Notes under the pieces: generated by a model | Told to the model about the DNA's origin: nothing | Database searches by the model: none | The model's input: only the letters and a program-made list of their open reading frames with translations | Origin: DATEDA01 sp963744255 | GTDB taxonomy: Bacteria; Pseudomonadota; Gammaproteobacteria; Burkholderiales; SG8-39 | Assembly (NCBI GenBank): GCA_963744255.1 | Contig: CAVUSZ010000049.1 | Location: 62,001 to 126,000, forward strand | Length of the DNA stretch: 64,000 bases | Direction: 5' to 3' | Translations under genes and position numbers: made by a program | Shown: positions 53,593 through 62,434 of the stretch, in pieces | Layout: each line of letters starts with the position of its first letter | Position numbering within the stretch: position 1 is the stretch's first letter

Positions 53593-53934
53593 ATGGCGAC
53601 GAAGAAGAAGTCCGCGAAGAAAGCTGCGAAGAAGTCCGCGAAGGTCGTGCGGCGGCCGGCGAGGAAGAAAACCGGCGCGAAGCGCAAGCCGAACCCCGCG
53701 TTCATGAAGCCGATGACCCCGAGCGCCGCGCTCGCTGCGGTGGTGGGCCCGATCGCGCAGGCACGCACCGAGATCACCAAGCGGATCTGGGGCTACATCA
53801 AGAAGAACAAGCTCCAGGATGCGATCAACCGTCGCATGATCAACGCGGACGAGAAGCTCCGCGAGATCTTCGGCGGCAAGCGTCAGGTCTCGATGTTCGA
53901 GATGACGAAGCTCGTCAACAAGCACCTCAAGTAA
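53593..53934 (+). CDS. SWIB/MDM2-domain protein with histone-like tail
   Basis: A 113-aa protein: Lys/Ala-rich N terminus (MATKKKSAKKAAKKSAKVV, like bacterial H1-type tails) and a SWIB domain (about 35-112) with MKPMTPSAALAAVVGPIAQA, WGYIKKNKLQDAINRRMINA and MFEMTKLVNKHL. SWIB is a eukaryotic chromatin domain also found in some bacteria and chlamydiae; it may be a nucleoid protein. GGAGG lies 7 bp before ATG 53593; ATG 53587 is too close to it. Confidence 0.88.
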   Translation: MATKKKSAKKAAKKSAKVVRRPARKKTGAKRKPNPAFMKPMTPSAALAAVVGPIAQARTEITKRIWGYIKKNKLQDAINRRMINADEKLREIFGGKRQVSMFEMTKLVNKHLK

Positions 53935-53954
53935 GCCCAGCCGCTGCGGCTCGA

Positions 53955-53998
53955 CCGGCCGGCCCCGCTGAATCGGCGGCGCCGGCCGGCGTGTTTTT
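53955..53998 (+). terminator. Intrinsic terminator of the SWIB gene
   Basis: CCGGCCGGC and GCCGGCCGG are perfect arms separated by a GC-rich loop, followed by GTG and five T residues. It is the clearest Rho-independent terminator of the window and lies between convergent genes. Confidence 0.75.
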
Positions 53999-54101
53999 GC
54001 ACCCCCTGCCGGAGCAGCGCGCTTCCCGACACCCGACGGTCGCGTTCCTCGGCCGGGGCCGCGCTGCAGCCCCGCTCGCGCACGGCTTCGCGCGAGCGGC
54101 G

Positions 54102-55553
54102 CTAGTGTCCCGCGCCGAGCTCGTCGAGAAACTTCGCGCGCTCGGCTTCGGTTGATAGGCTGTCGGCGAGCAGCAGGTAGAACTGCCGCGAGGTGGAAGC
54201 CTGCCCGGCCGCCTTCTTGACGATCACTTTCGCGATCGGGCCGACGTACTCGGTGAGCTTGCGCGTCGCGGTCGCAATCATGTCGGCAGTCAGCGGGGCG
54301 CCCGCGGCCTTGGCCGCGAGCATCGTCCCGGCCTCGATCGCGACCGTGCGCGTGCTGGCAAGCGGCTTGGGCGGCGGCGCGCCCGCCAGCTTGGTGCGGG
54401 TCGCAAGGAACTGCTTCTGCTCCTCGACGCCACTCAGCTGCTCGCCCAGAATGCCGTAGACCGAGTCGACGTCGGTCGTCTGCAGCGCGGCGCGCTTCAG
54501 CATCACCCTTGCCACCGGGCCCACGAAGCGGGCGAGATGGCTCTCGATCGATTTCAGCACCGCCGGATCCCAGCCGGGCGGTGGCGTCGTGGTCTTCGGC
54601 GCCGAGGGGGTGCCGTCGGTTTGCGGCTGCGAGACGTGCGAGATGTTCGAGGGACTGGTCGGCTCGATCCGGATGGTCGTCGGGACGATCTCGGTGATGA
54701 TCGTCTCCTCGGACACCGTCGGGCAGAGCGGGGCCGCGTACGCGTCGAGGACCGCGGAGCGGAACTCGTTCGCGTTCTGGAAGCGCTTGGCCGGCTTCTT
54801 CTCGATCGCGCGCGCGACGACCGCGTCGTACGCCGCGGGCACCCGCTCGAGATCGACCTGCGACGGCAGCGGCGGCGTCTCGTAGCAAACCTTGTACGCG
54901 ACCGCCTCGGTGCTGCCGGCGAACGGCTTCACGCCGCACAGAAGCTGGTACAGCACCACGCCCGATGCGAAGATGTCGGCGCGCCAGTCCACGTCGGTAC
55001 CCGCGTATTGCTCCGGCGCCATGTACCCCGGCGTCCCCATCACCGCACCGATCTGCGTCAAATTCGACGAGTCGATGCGGGCGATGCCGAAGTCTGCGAT
55101 CTTCAGCTTGCCGCTGGTCATGATGATCAGGTTGGCCGGCTTGATGTCGCGGTGCCAGACGCCCTGCTCGTGCGCGTATGCGAGCGCATCGAGCAGCTGC
55201 GCGGTGATGCTCACGGCGTCGCGGATCTCGAAGCGGGTGCCGCGGTTGAAGTACTCGCGAAGCGAGTTGCCCTGGACGTACTCCATCGCGATGTAGGCGA
55301 GGTCGCCGTCCTCGCCGTACTCGTGCACCCCGACGATGCCCGGGTGCGAGAGCCGGCCCGCCGCCTGCGCCTCGTTCTTGAACCGAGCCAGCATCGAGTT
55401 GCCGCGGTCGTCCTCGATCAGCTCCTTCCGGATGGTCTTGATCGCGACCGCCCGGCGGATGTTGGGATCGAACGCTTTGTAGACCACCCCCATGGCGCCC
55501 TTGCCGAGAACCTCGGTGATCTGGTATTTGCCGAGTCGATCGAGGGTCGCCAT
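54102..55553 (-). CDS. Serine/threonine protein kinase with duplicated C-terminal domain
   Basis: A 483-aa Hanks-type kinase. The kinase domain (about 9-270) has GKGAMGVVYKAFD, HRDIKPANLI, DFGIARIDSS and GTPGYMAPEQ, all catalytic residues present. No TM helix. The C-terminal half carries two copies of a ~50-residue module: FVGPVARVMLKRAALQTTDV and YVGPIAKVIVKKAAGQASTS, each followed by a helix with LxxxLS..ExxxFL. The module may bind partners or dimerise. It belongs to a four-gene signalling group with FecR, a haem-binding sensor and an FHA cyclase. Confidence 0.92.
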   Translation of the reverse strand: MATLDRLGKYQITEVLGKGAMGVVYKAFDPNIRRAVAIKTIRKELIEDDRGNSMLARFKNEAQAAGRLSHPGIVGVHEYGEDGDLAYIAMEYVQGNSLREYFNRGTRFEIRDAVSITAQLLDALAYAHEQGVWHRDIKPANLIIMTSGKLKIADFGIARIDSSNLTQIGAVMGTPGYMAPEQYAGTDVDWRADIFASGVVLYQLLCGVKPFAGSTEAVAYKVCYETPPLPSQVDLERVPAAYDAVVARAIEKKPAKRFQNANEFRSAVLDAYAAPLCPTVSEETIITEIVPTTIRIEPTSPSNISHVSQPQTDGTPSAPKTTTPPPGWDPAVLKSIESHLARFVGPVARVMLKRAALQTTDVDSVYGILGEQLSGVEEQKQFLATRTKLAGAPPPKPLASTRTVAIEAGTMLAAKAAGAPLTADMIATATRKLTEYVGPIAKVIVKKAAGQASTSRQFYLLLADSLSTEAERAKFLDELGAGH

Positions 55554-55588
55554 GGGTCAGTCACGGCTGTCAGCAACGCTCGCCACCG

Positions 55589-56461
55589 CTAGTCCTCCAG
55601 CATCTTCATGGCCTGGACGAGGCTCTTCTTCATGCGGTTGAACGACTCGGTGAGCCTGCCGATCTCGTCCTTGGTGCCGACGCGGAAATCCGGAACGTCC
55701 ATCTGGCCGAGGCTGACCTGGTCGGCGAGCTTCGAGAGCCTGGTCACCGGCCGGATGACCATGAGGAGCAGCATGACGTTCAGGGCGATGCCGATGAACA
55801 GGAACACCGCGGTAAGCGACACCATGAACGTGCGGTAGGCGGACTGCGCACGCTGGATCGGTACGTCGGTCGGCACCGAGACGACCTGCGCCCCGATGAT
55901 CTCGTTCAGCTGCCAGCCGAAGCCGTTCGCCGGCCCGTACTTCTCGACCATCGTTTTCGGCGCGGCATCGACCGTGCTGTGGCAGGGCAGACACCCCGGG
56001 TCCTTGATCTGGATCGGGCGCGCGATGTAGAGCGAGCGGCCGCTCGGGGTGTCGCGCTCGCCGATGATCTCGCCCTTGTCGGAGCTCGACCGGAACTGGT
56101 TGACGATGTCGGCTTCCCAGTCGACCGCGCGGTCGCGCGGGTTGGTCGGGTTCAGCGTCGCCTCCTTGTAGGCGTACTCGGGGAACTTCTTGCGCAGGCC
56201 GCTCAGCACTTCCTGCGCCGAGTAGGACGGGACCGACTGCGGCAGAAAGCTGTACTTCATCTGCGTCTCGAGCAGCGGGCGGATCTGGCCCGAGGTGTAC
56301 GCGCGCGTCGCGAGCGCGGTCTCCATCACGAGCCGCGCGTTCTGCAGGATCTCCTCGCGCGCGTTCTGCTGCAGCAGCTGGTTCGAGACGTACCCGGCCG
56401 CACCCAGCCCCATCAGGAAGATCGCGATGAACACGATGTTGAACTTCAGGATGAGTTTCAC
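55589..56461 (-). CDS. Haem-binding DUF3365-type HAMP sensor
   Basis: A 290-aa membrane protein: TM helix (about 5-25), a periplasmic DUF3365/Tll0287-like domain with one haem c site CLPCH (about residue 152), second TM helix (about 205-228) and a HAMP domain (RPVTRLSKLADQVSLG...DEIGRLTESFNRMK). It has no kinase or output domain, so it must signal by contact with a partner, perhaps the Ser/Thr kinase 36 bp downstream. Redox or gas sensing is inferred. Confidence 0.9.
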   Translation of the reverse strand: MKLILKFNIVFIAIFLMGLGAAGYVSNQLLQQNAREEILQNARLVMETALATRAYTSGQIRPLLETQMKYSFLPQSVPSYSAQEVLSGLRKKFPEYAYKEATLNPTNPRDRAVDWEADIVNQFRSSSDKGEIIGERDTPSGRSLYIARPIQIKDPGCLPCHSTVDAAPKTMVEKYGPANGFGWQLNEIIGAQVVSVPTDVPIQRAQSAYRTFMVSLTAVFLFIGIALNVMLLLMVIRPVTRLSKLADQVSLGQMDVPDFRVGTKDEIGRLTESFNRMKKSLVQAMKMLED

Positions 56462-56488
56462 TGCCGCCTCCGCTGTCCGGTCATTTGA

Positions 56489-57433
56489 TCAGTTCGAGGG
56501 GCGCTGCGCCCCCGCCTCGTGCACCGCCGGCGGCTCCGGCGGCGGCTTCGGCTTGTACTTCTCGGGGAAAAGGATCCGATCCCACTCCGGGTGAGACTTG
56601 AGGTTCGCGACGAGCGCCTGGCGAAAAGCCGGGTCGTTCGCCTTCGGTATGAAGCGCTGCATGAGGGGCCGCCGGATCTCGACCGGCGCCTTGAGCCACA
56701 TCTCGACGTCGGCGTAGGTGAGCTCGCCGGTGGCCCGCGGGTTCACGTCGCGGTCCTTGTACTTCGCGAGCCGTGACGGCAAGTTGTCCAGGTAGGACTT
56801 CGGCATCGCCGCGACGAAGCCCGGCGTCGGACGCGCCGCGATCGCGCCTTTCTGGTCGGCCTTGCGGCTGAAGAACTCGCCGCCGCGCAGCTGCACCGGG
56901 CTCGTGGGTGAAGCCTTCACGAACCCCTCGGCGACCCGCATCTCGCCCGACTCGACGAAGATCGCGCCCTCGCCGTCGGCGAGGTGGATCACCGCGACCG
57001 TCTCGCCCGCGCCGAGGCCCAACACAGGCGTCGTGATGCGGAGCGGCGCGGCCGACTTGCCGGCGGCGAGCTTGCTCCAGCCTTGCATGAGGTAGAAATC
57101 CGAGATCCCGCCGGTCTTGGCGCCGCGCGGCGCGAGCGTGCCGACGTAGAGACGGGCCTTCGGGCCGAGGCTGAGCGCGCAGCCGTCGGCGAACTCGATC
57201 TGCACCGAACCCTTGTCGCCGAGCTCGATGATATCGCCACCCTGCAGGCGTGCGCCCTCGGCGAATGCGAAGCGCATGGTGCCGCGGAGGAGCGCCGCCT
57301 GGCCTTCGAGCAGCGTGACGACTGCCGGCGGCTCCGCCGCAAGCGCGCCGCCGCATGCGACCGCCATCGCCAACGCTACCGCCCCTGCTCGCAACCCGCT
57401 TACCCTTTTCGCACTAGCCCGAACGCTCTCCAT
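56489..57433 (-). CDS. FecR-domain exported protein
   Basis: A 314-aa exported protein with a signal peptide (ending GGALAAEPP) and a FecR-like beta domain: ALLRGTMRFAFAEGARLQGG, FADGCALSLGPKARLYVGTL and VLGLGAGETVAVIHLADGEG, followed by a basic, Pro-rich tail. FecR domains occur in sensor chains outside FecIR systems. ATG 57433 begins just before the signal peptide. It is 27 bp before the haem sensor gene and is divergent from the cyclase-FHA gene. Confidence 0.8.
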   Translation of the reverse strand: MESVRASAKRVSGLRAGAVALAMAVACGGALAAEPPAVVTLLEGQAALLRGTMRFAFAEGARLQGGDIIELGDKGSVQIEFADGCALSLGPKARLYVGTLAPRGAKTGGISDFYLMQGWSKLAAGKSAAPLRITTPVLGLGAGETVAVIHLADGEGAIFVESGEMRVAEGFVKASPTSPVQLRGGEFFSRKADQKGAIAARPTPGFVAAMPKSYLDNLPSRLAKYKDRDVNPRATGELTYADVEMWLKAPVEIRRPLMQRFIPKANDPAFRQALVANLKSHPEWDRILFPEKYKPKPPPEPPAVHEAGAQRPSN

Positions 57434-57459
57434 ATGCCCGCCCCCGAGCGAACGTTCCG

Positions 57460-57489
57460 ATACTAGGCGCGGTCGCCAACGCGCGTCAA
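57460..57489 (-). promoter_or_regulatory. Promoter of the FecR-haem sensor-kinase operon
   Basis: On the minus strand TTGACG (57489-57484), an 18-bp spacer and TAGTAT (57465-57460) form a sigma-70-like promoter 27 bp upstream of the FecR gene start. Confidence 0.55.
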
Positions 57490-57571
57490 TCGCCTTTAAG
57501 TACGGCAACTTATCGACGGTTGGGTGTTTGCGCTCTGGACCGATGCCGATGCCGTTCCGACGGCCTAGTCC

Positions 57572-57577
57572 TATACT
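57572..57577 (+). promoter_or_regulatory. -10 element giving a probable leaderless cyclase-FHA mRNA
   Basis: TATACT ends 7 bp before the ATG of the cyclase-FHA gene, which has no Shine-Dalgarno sequence. Transcription would begin at or next to the start codon. Confidence 0.4.
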
Positions 57578-57584
57578 CAGCTCT

Positions 57585-58490
57585 ATGGCCGATCGACCCG
57601 TAGCCGGCAGCCCGCAGACCTGCACCGTGCTGTTCGTGGACATCAGCGGCAGCACCCGGCTCTACGAGGAACTCGGTGATGCGCACGCCCTGACGCGGGT
57701 CGCGAGCTGCCTGCGCGTGCTGCAGCGCGCAGCGGACGAGTTGAAGGGACGCGTGATCAAGACGACGGGCGACGGGTTGATGTGCGCCTTCGCCGACGCG
57801 GACGCTGCGCTGCAGGCGGCACGCGCTATGCATGTTCGGGTGCAGGAGCAGACCGGGCTTGGCGGTCCCGCGCTCGGCATCCACGTCGGCTGCCACTACG
57901 GCACGGTGATCGAGAACGCCGGCGATCTTTACGGCGACTGCGTGAACGCGGCGGCGCGCGTCGCCGGTCTCGCCAAGGTCGGGCAGATCATCGCGACGCA
58001 GGAGGTCGTTGCGCGCCTCGTCGGTCCGGCGCGCGAGAACGTGCGGATGCTCGACCGCGTCACGGTCAAGGGCAAGCGCGAGCCGCTCGAGATCTACGAG
58101 TTCCTGTGGCAGGACGATTCGGACGAGCTGACCACGCTCGGCACGCGGTTCCACGAGGAGCGCGTGCCGCGGCTGCGGCTCGCGTGCGGCGACCGCTTGC
58201 TGTGGTTCGACGGCTCCGGCGCCGGGCACGTGGGCCTGGGGCGCGACGCGGTGTGCGACATCGTCGTCGGCGACCGCAAGACCTCGCGGCAGCACGCGCG
58301 CATCGAGAAGCGCCGCGACAAGTTCGTGCTCGTCGACCACAGCTCGAACGGCACCTATGTCGCGGTCGCAGGCGAGCCCGAAGTGTGCCTGCGGCGCGAG
58401 GAGCTGATGCTCCGCGGCCGCGGCCGGATCGGCCTCGGTCACCGGCCCACTGAACCGGAGGCGACGGTGGTGGACTTCACATGCGAGTGA
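57585..58490 (+). CDS. Class III adenylate/guanylate cyclase with FHA domain
   Basis: A 301-aa protein. The N-terminal cyclase domain (about 12-175) has metal Asp19 in VLFVDISGSTRLYEEL and KTTGDGLMCAF, and DLYGDCVNAAARVAGLAKVG. The C-terminal FHA domain (about 205-285) has GLGRDAVCDIVV, KTSRQHARIEKR and DHSSNGTYV, the phosphothreonine-binding loops. It can thus be recruited to a phosphoprotein made by the kinase across the divergent promoter. ATP versus GTP use is undetermined. Confidence 0.93.
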   Translation: MADRPVAGSPQTCTVLFVDISGSTRLYEELGDAHALTRVASCLRVLQRAADELKGRVIKTTGDGLMCAFADADAALQAARAMHVRVQEQTGLGGPALGIHVGCHYGTVIENAGDLYGDCVNAAARVAGLAKVGQIIATQEVVARLVGPARENVRMLDRVTVKGKREPLEIYEFLWQDDSDELTTLGTRFHEERVPRLRLACGDRLLWFDGSGAGHVGLGRDAVCDIVVGDRKTSRQHARIEKRRDKFVLVDHSSNGTYVAVAGEPEVCLRREELMLRGRGRIGLGHRPTEPEATVVDFTCE

Positions 58491-58532
58491 ACGAAGAGCA
58501 CACGCGACTGCTGCGCGATCATCGTTCGCCGT

Positions 58533-59759
58533 TCACGCCTCCACCCTGTTCCTTCCCCCACGCTTCGCCCGGTACAGCGCCCTATCCGCCGCCTTGATCA
58601 CCGCGTCCGGGCGATCGTGCCTCGTCGAGCGCGCCGCGACCCCGATGCTGACCGTGACGCAGAGGTGCTTCGCGCCCCCGGCGGCGCCGCGGCGGCGTTT
58701 GCCTGACCGCGACCGCCGCGGGCGGTCGGGGGCGCGCAGCGCCATCCGGTAGCCGGCGATGTCGCCGCGCAGCTGCTCGAGATGCGGGAGCGCGTCGTCC
58801 GCGTTCTTCCCCGGGAAGAGGATGGCGAACTCCTCGCCGCCATAGCGGAAGGCGAGCCCGCCGCCGCTGACGCCGGCGAGGCGCGAAGCGACCAGCTTGA
58901 GCACCTGGTCGCCGACGTCGTGGCCGTGCGTGTCGTTGAACCTCTTGAAGTGGTCGACGTCGACCATCGCCACCGTGTAAGTCCGCCCGGTCGCTTTGAG
59001 CCGTTCGTCGAGCGCGCGCCGCCCGGGTAGGGCCGTGAGCTCGTCCCGGAACGCCATACGGTACGAGTCGCGCAGGACCGCGACGAGGAGCAGCGCGGCG
59101 GCCGCGGTCACGAACGCCGCGAACGCAAGCGGCATCCGGATCGCATGGGCGCCGAGCGTGAACGCGACGATCGACCACACGAGGCCGGTCTCGACGGGCG
59201 AGCGCCGGAGATACGCGGCGGCGGCTGCGGCCGCCAGGCTCGCGACCATCGTTGCGAGTCCGACCTGCGGGATGGGCGTTGCCGGCAGCCACGGCAGGTC
59301 GGCGAACGGCGCATACGCCCGCTCGACGGTCCCCGATCGGTCCGACCACGCGAGCCACGCCACGAGCGTGCACGCCCCGGCAAGGGCAAGGGCGCGGATC
59401 GCGCCATGGGCGTTCAGCATGCCGCGCTCCTCCAGCCAGGCGAGCGCAGCGAGACCCGCCGGGACGAGGACGCATGCGCCGGCGTAGGCCGCGCGCGCGG
59501 CAAGCGAATCGGGGCCGGGCTCGACGACTGTCCGGTACGCGTAGTACGCCGCGGCGAGCGCCGCGGCGGCGAACACGATGCGCCCGCGGTTGAAGGTGAG
59601 CGCGAGCAGCGCCACCGCGATGAGCGCGATCCAGGGCCCTTGAGTCTTCAGCCCTGCGAGCGACGTCGGAATCGCGGCCGGCTGGAGCGCGAGCGCGAAC
59701 GCACCGGCGAGCAGCGCCGCCGGCAGCAGGATCGCGACGGCCGGTCGCATCAGCGCCAT
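58533..59759 (-). CDS. Membrane diguanylate cyclase (GGDEF)
   Basis: A 408-aa protein with about eight hydrophobic helices (1-230) and a GGDEF domain (about 232-405). DVDHFKRFNDTHGHDVGDQV and the active site YGGEEFAILFPG are intact, so c-di-GMP synthesis is expected. The RxxD inhibitory site five residues ahead is missing. Between GGEEF and VSIGVAARS a basic insert (RPRRSRSGKRRRGAAGG) lengthens the domain. It is convergent with the cyclase-FHA gene. Confidence 0.9.
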   Translation of the reverse strand: MALMRPAVAILLPAALLAGAFALALQPAAIPTSLAGLKTQGPWIALIAVALLALTFNRGRIVFAAAALAAAYYAYRTVVEPGPDSLAARAAYAGACVLVPAGLAALAWLEERGMLNAHGAIRALALAGACTLVAWLAWSDRSGTVERAYAPFADLPWLPATPIPQVGLATMVASLAAAAAAAYLRRSPVETGLVWSIVAFTLGAHAIRMPLAFAAFVTAAAALLLVAVLRDSYRMAFRDELTALPGRRALDERLKATGRTYTVAMVDVDHFKRFNDTHGHDVGDQVLKLVASRLAGVSGGGLAFRYGGEEFAILFPGKNADDALPHLEQLRGDIAGYRMALRAPDRPRRSRSGKRRRGAAGGAKHLCVTVSIGVAARSTRHDRPDAVIKAADRALYRAKRGGRNRVEA

Positions 59760-59810
59760 GGCGCGCGATGGTCCCCGCCCCCGGCCGCGCGGTCAAGGCA
59801 ACCCGTCACG

Positions 59811-59835
59811 CGCGCTATGCCGTTGGCATAGCGCG
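59811..59835. terminator. 11-bp perfect hairpin between MFS and GGDEF genes
   Basis: CGCGCTATGCC and GGCATAGCGCG pair fully around a GTT loop. It lies between the MFS stop and the diguanylate cyclase start, both read on the minus strand, and would stop or stabilise the MFS mRNA. No U-tract is seen. Confidence 0.55.
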
Positions 59836-59931
59836 TCGAAGGCGCCGGGGGCCGTCAACGGAGGCGAAGCGCTCGCCCCGGCGAGCCTGCCGTGACCGAC
59901 GGCCCGCGGGGGCGGATCCCCTCGGGCGCCG

Positions 59932-61059
59932 TTACCGACGCGCCCGGGCGAACGCGACGCCACCCGCGAGCACGAGCGCCATCGACCAGAACACCGGCGC
60001 CACCCCGAGTGCCGCGCCGATCGCGCCGAAGAGCAGCGGCATCGCCGTCTGGCAGAGGCTCAGGATGCCGGTGCGGATGCCCACGGCTTCGCCCGAGCGT
60101 CCTTCCGGGGTGGCTGCGTACAGCAGCGACAGCAGCATCGGCTGGGTCATCCCCAGCCCGAGGCCGAGCAGAAAGCCGAGCGCCATCAACAGCGGCACGC
60201 GTTCGACGAGCGGGAAGACGGCGAATACCGCGAGGGCGATCGCGAGCGCGATGCCGATCAGCGTCCATTCGCGCAGCCGCGTCGTGAGCGCCGGCAGGAT
60301 GACGCGCACGACGAACGTGGCGAGCGCAAACGCGCCGAGGATCGCGCCGATCGTGCTCGCCGAAAGACCGAGCCCGGTGCCGTAGATCGGCACCGCGAAC
60401 GCGAAGATCTCCCAGGACATCGCGATCAGCGCGCCGACAGCGAGCACGTGCCGCAGCGCGCGTACCCGAAGGAGGTCCATCATCCGGCGATCGCCTCGCG
60501 CCCCGGCGCGCACGGGGCGCGGGAAGCGCGCGCGGCCTAGGGCGATAGTGACCGCGGACGCGACGGCGAACGCGCCGACCACGAGGAACGCGCGCGCGTG
60601 CCCGAAGCCGTCGATCGCGAGCCCGGCGAGCACCGGGCCTAGGAAGGTCGCGGTGGAGAAGGCAAGCGAGATCAGCGTGAAGTTGCGTGGCCGGTCCGCC
60701 GGCTTGCCGACCGCGCCGACGGCGTTGTTCGACGCGATGTGGGACAGCATCGCACCCGAGCCGACCACGACGCTCACGACGTGCAGCGCACCGAGCGTCG
60801 GCCACACGAACGCGGCCGCGCAGCCGCCGGCGACCGCAAGCGCGCCGACGAGCATCGGCTTCACCACGCCGATACGGTCGATCGCGCGGCCGGCGGTGAC
60901 CGAGAACAGCATCGGCAGCGCCGCGAAGAGCCCGGCGAGCACGCCGACGGTGAGTGCCGATGCGCCGAGGGACAGCGCGAGCAACGCCACCGCCACGCGG
61001 GCGCCCGCGAATGCGAGATGCGTAAGGACGGTAACGGCGATGACAAGCGCGGGCGGCAC
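59932..61059 (-). CDS. Major facilitator superfamily transporter
   Basis: A 375-aa MFS protein with twelve helices. GLFAALPMLFSVTAGRAIDR with IGVVKPMLVG is the loop 2-3 signature. The class resembles drug or sugar exporters, but the substrate is unknown. Its start is probably the ATG at 61059, with 153 bp to the next gene upstream. Confidence 0.9.
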   Translation of the reverse strand: MPPALVIAVTVLTHLAFAGARVAVALLALSLGASALTVGVLAGLFAALPMLFSVTAGRAIDRIGVVKPMLVGALAVAGGCAAAFVWPTLGALHVVSVVVGSGAMLSHIASNNAVGAVGKPADRPRNFTLISLAFSTATFLGPVLAGLAIDGFGHARAFLVVGAFAVASAVTIALGRARFPRPVRAGARGDRRMMDLLRVRALRHVLAVGALIAMSWEIFAFAVPIYGTGLGLSASTIGAILGAFALATFVVRVILPALTTRLREWTLIGIALAIALAVFAVFPLVERVPLLMALGFLLGLGLGMTQPMLLSLLYAATPEGRSGEAVGIRTGILSLCQTAMPLLFGAIGAALGVAPVFWSMALVLAGGVAFARARR

Positions 61060-61212
61060 TGCGGGCCCCGGGAGGCCCGCATTCTACGTGCCGCACCGGA
61101 GCCGGCGGCCGAGGCAGGACTCAGCGCGTCCTACGTCGCTGAAGCCGTGAGTTCAGACCGGGACCGGGCGGGAAGGGAAGGTGCCACCTGGTCCCTCGGC
61201 CCGTTCAGGCGC

Positions 61213-61569
61213 CTAGCGGCGCGATTCGATGCGCAGGTACTCGACGAGGTCGGCCCGGTCGACGGCCTCGGCGACGGAATAGCCCATCCGCTGACCCGGG
61301 ATGAGCTGCTCCGGATCGGCGAGCCAGCGCTCGAGCGCGCGCGCGTCCCAGACGACGGTCGAGGACTTCAGGGCCGGCGAGTAGTCGTAGTCGCTCGCGC
61401 CGCCTGCCTTGCGGCCGAAGACACCGCGATGCGCGGGGCCGACGCGGTTCGCGTCGATCGAGTGGCAGCCGACGCACCGGCTCTCGTAGAGGGTCTTCCC
61501 TCGCACTGCGTCGGCGGCGTGCGTGGTGCCGGCCGCGAGCGCAAAGGCTATCAGGGCAACGCGCGGCAC
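61213..61569 (-). CDS. Monohaem cytochrome c
   Basis: A 118-aa exported class I cytochrome c: signal peptide ending THAADA, haem site CVGCHSIDANRVGPAHRG (about residue 32-36) and axial Met in IPGQRMGYSV. It carries electrons in the periplasm. It is 65 bp after the ferritin-like gene. Confidence 0.92.
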   Translation of the reverse strand: MPRVALIAFALAAGTTHAADAVRGKTLYESRCVGCHSIDANRVGPAHRGVFGRKAGGASDYDYSPALKSSTVVWDARALERWLADPEQLIPGQRMGYSVAEAVDRADLVEYLRIESRR

Positions 61570-61633
61570 GGGAGTATTCCTCCGGCGCGAGGCCGTCGCG
61601 GGCGGGCAAGCGGACGGCCCCGCGCGCGAACGC

Positions 61634-62215
61634 TCACGCGCCGAAGCTGAGGGCGGCCATCGGCATCGGCTTGCCCATCGCGTTCGAGAGGATCGACCAG
61701 TGCATCGTCTCGTCCGCGGCGAGTCGGCCGGCGACCTTGGCGAGACCCGCGTCCTTGAACGCCGGGATCACGCCGAGGTAGGCGTTGGTCGCGCCGAGCT
61801 CGAGCCGCGACGCGAGCTCGAGGACGTCGGCCTGGGACTTAAGCTGATCGGCCTTCAGCGCCTTCGCGTAGTCGTCGAGCGACTTCTCCGCGACCGGCGT
61901 GCCGCCGAGCTTGCGAATGGTCGCGATGAGCGCGTCGCGATGGCCCTTGTGATGGCCCTGGAACAGCACCGCGACATCGAGCACCGGCTTCTGGAGCAGG
62001 CCCGACATCGCGCCGAGCTGATACGCGTTGATCGCTTCGTGCTCGAGGCCAAGCGCGACGTTCAGGATGTTCACGTCTTGCATCGTGCCGGGGGCGCCTT
62101 GTGCCAGCACTTGGTTGCCGGCGAGCAGCGCGATCGCGGCGGTCGACAGTGTCGCCTTGCCCGCGGTGCCGAGGAACCGGCGCCGCGCCGGCACGACGAG
62201 ATTGGAAGAGGTCAT
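61634..62215 (-). CDS. Tat-exported ferritin-like protein
   Basis: A 193-aa protein with a twin-arginine signal (ARRRFLGTAGK...) and four helices bearing diiron-like ligands: ALGLEHEAINAYQLGAMSGL, HHKGHRDALIATIRKL, SRLELGATNAYLGVI and RLAADETMHWSIL. It belongs to the ferritin-like DUF4439/Ferritin_2 group. It may oxidise or store iron in the periplasm. CAGGAGA precedes ATG 62215. Confidence 0.85.
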   Translation of the reverse strand: MTSSNLVVPARRRFLGTAGKATLSTAAIALLAGNQVLAQGAPGTMQDVNILNVALGLEHEAINAYQLGAMSGLLQKPVLDVAVLFQGHHKGHRDALIATIRKLGGTPVAEKSLDDYAKALKADQLKSQADVLELASRLELGATNAYLGVIPAFKDAGLAKVAGRLAADETMHWSILSNAMGKPMPMAALSFGA

Positions 62216-62434
62216 GGATGTCTCCTGTGGGGTGGGATAGAAAGCGGGCTCATCGCCCACCCCGTTTACGCCGCTGACACTGCGCCGGATGCGCCGCGCC
62301 GCACAGGAGAAAAATGCCGCACGATCGCGCGACTAATTGAATCCACCGCCGTATCTCGTACGTATTCGGTCGATCATGAAGAGCAGGACGCGCCGCGCGC
62401 ACCGTCGCGGGTGCGCGTGGCGCCCCCGGGCGGG

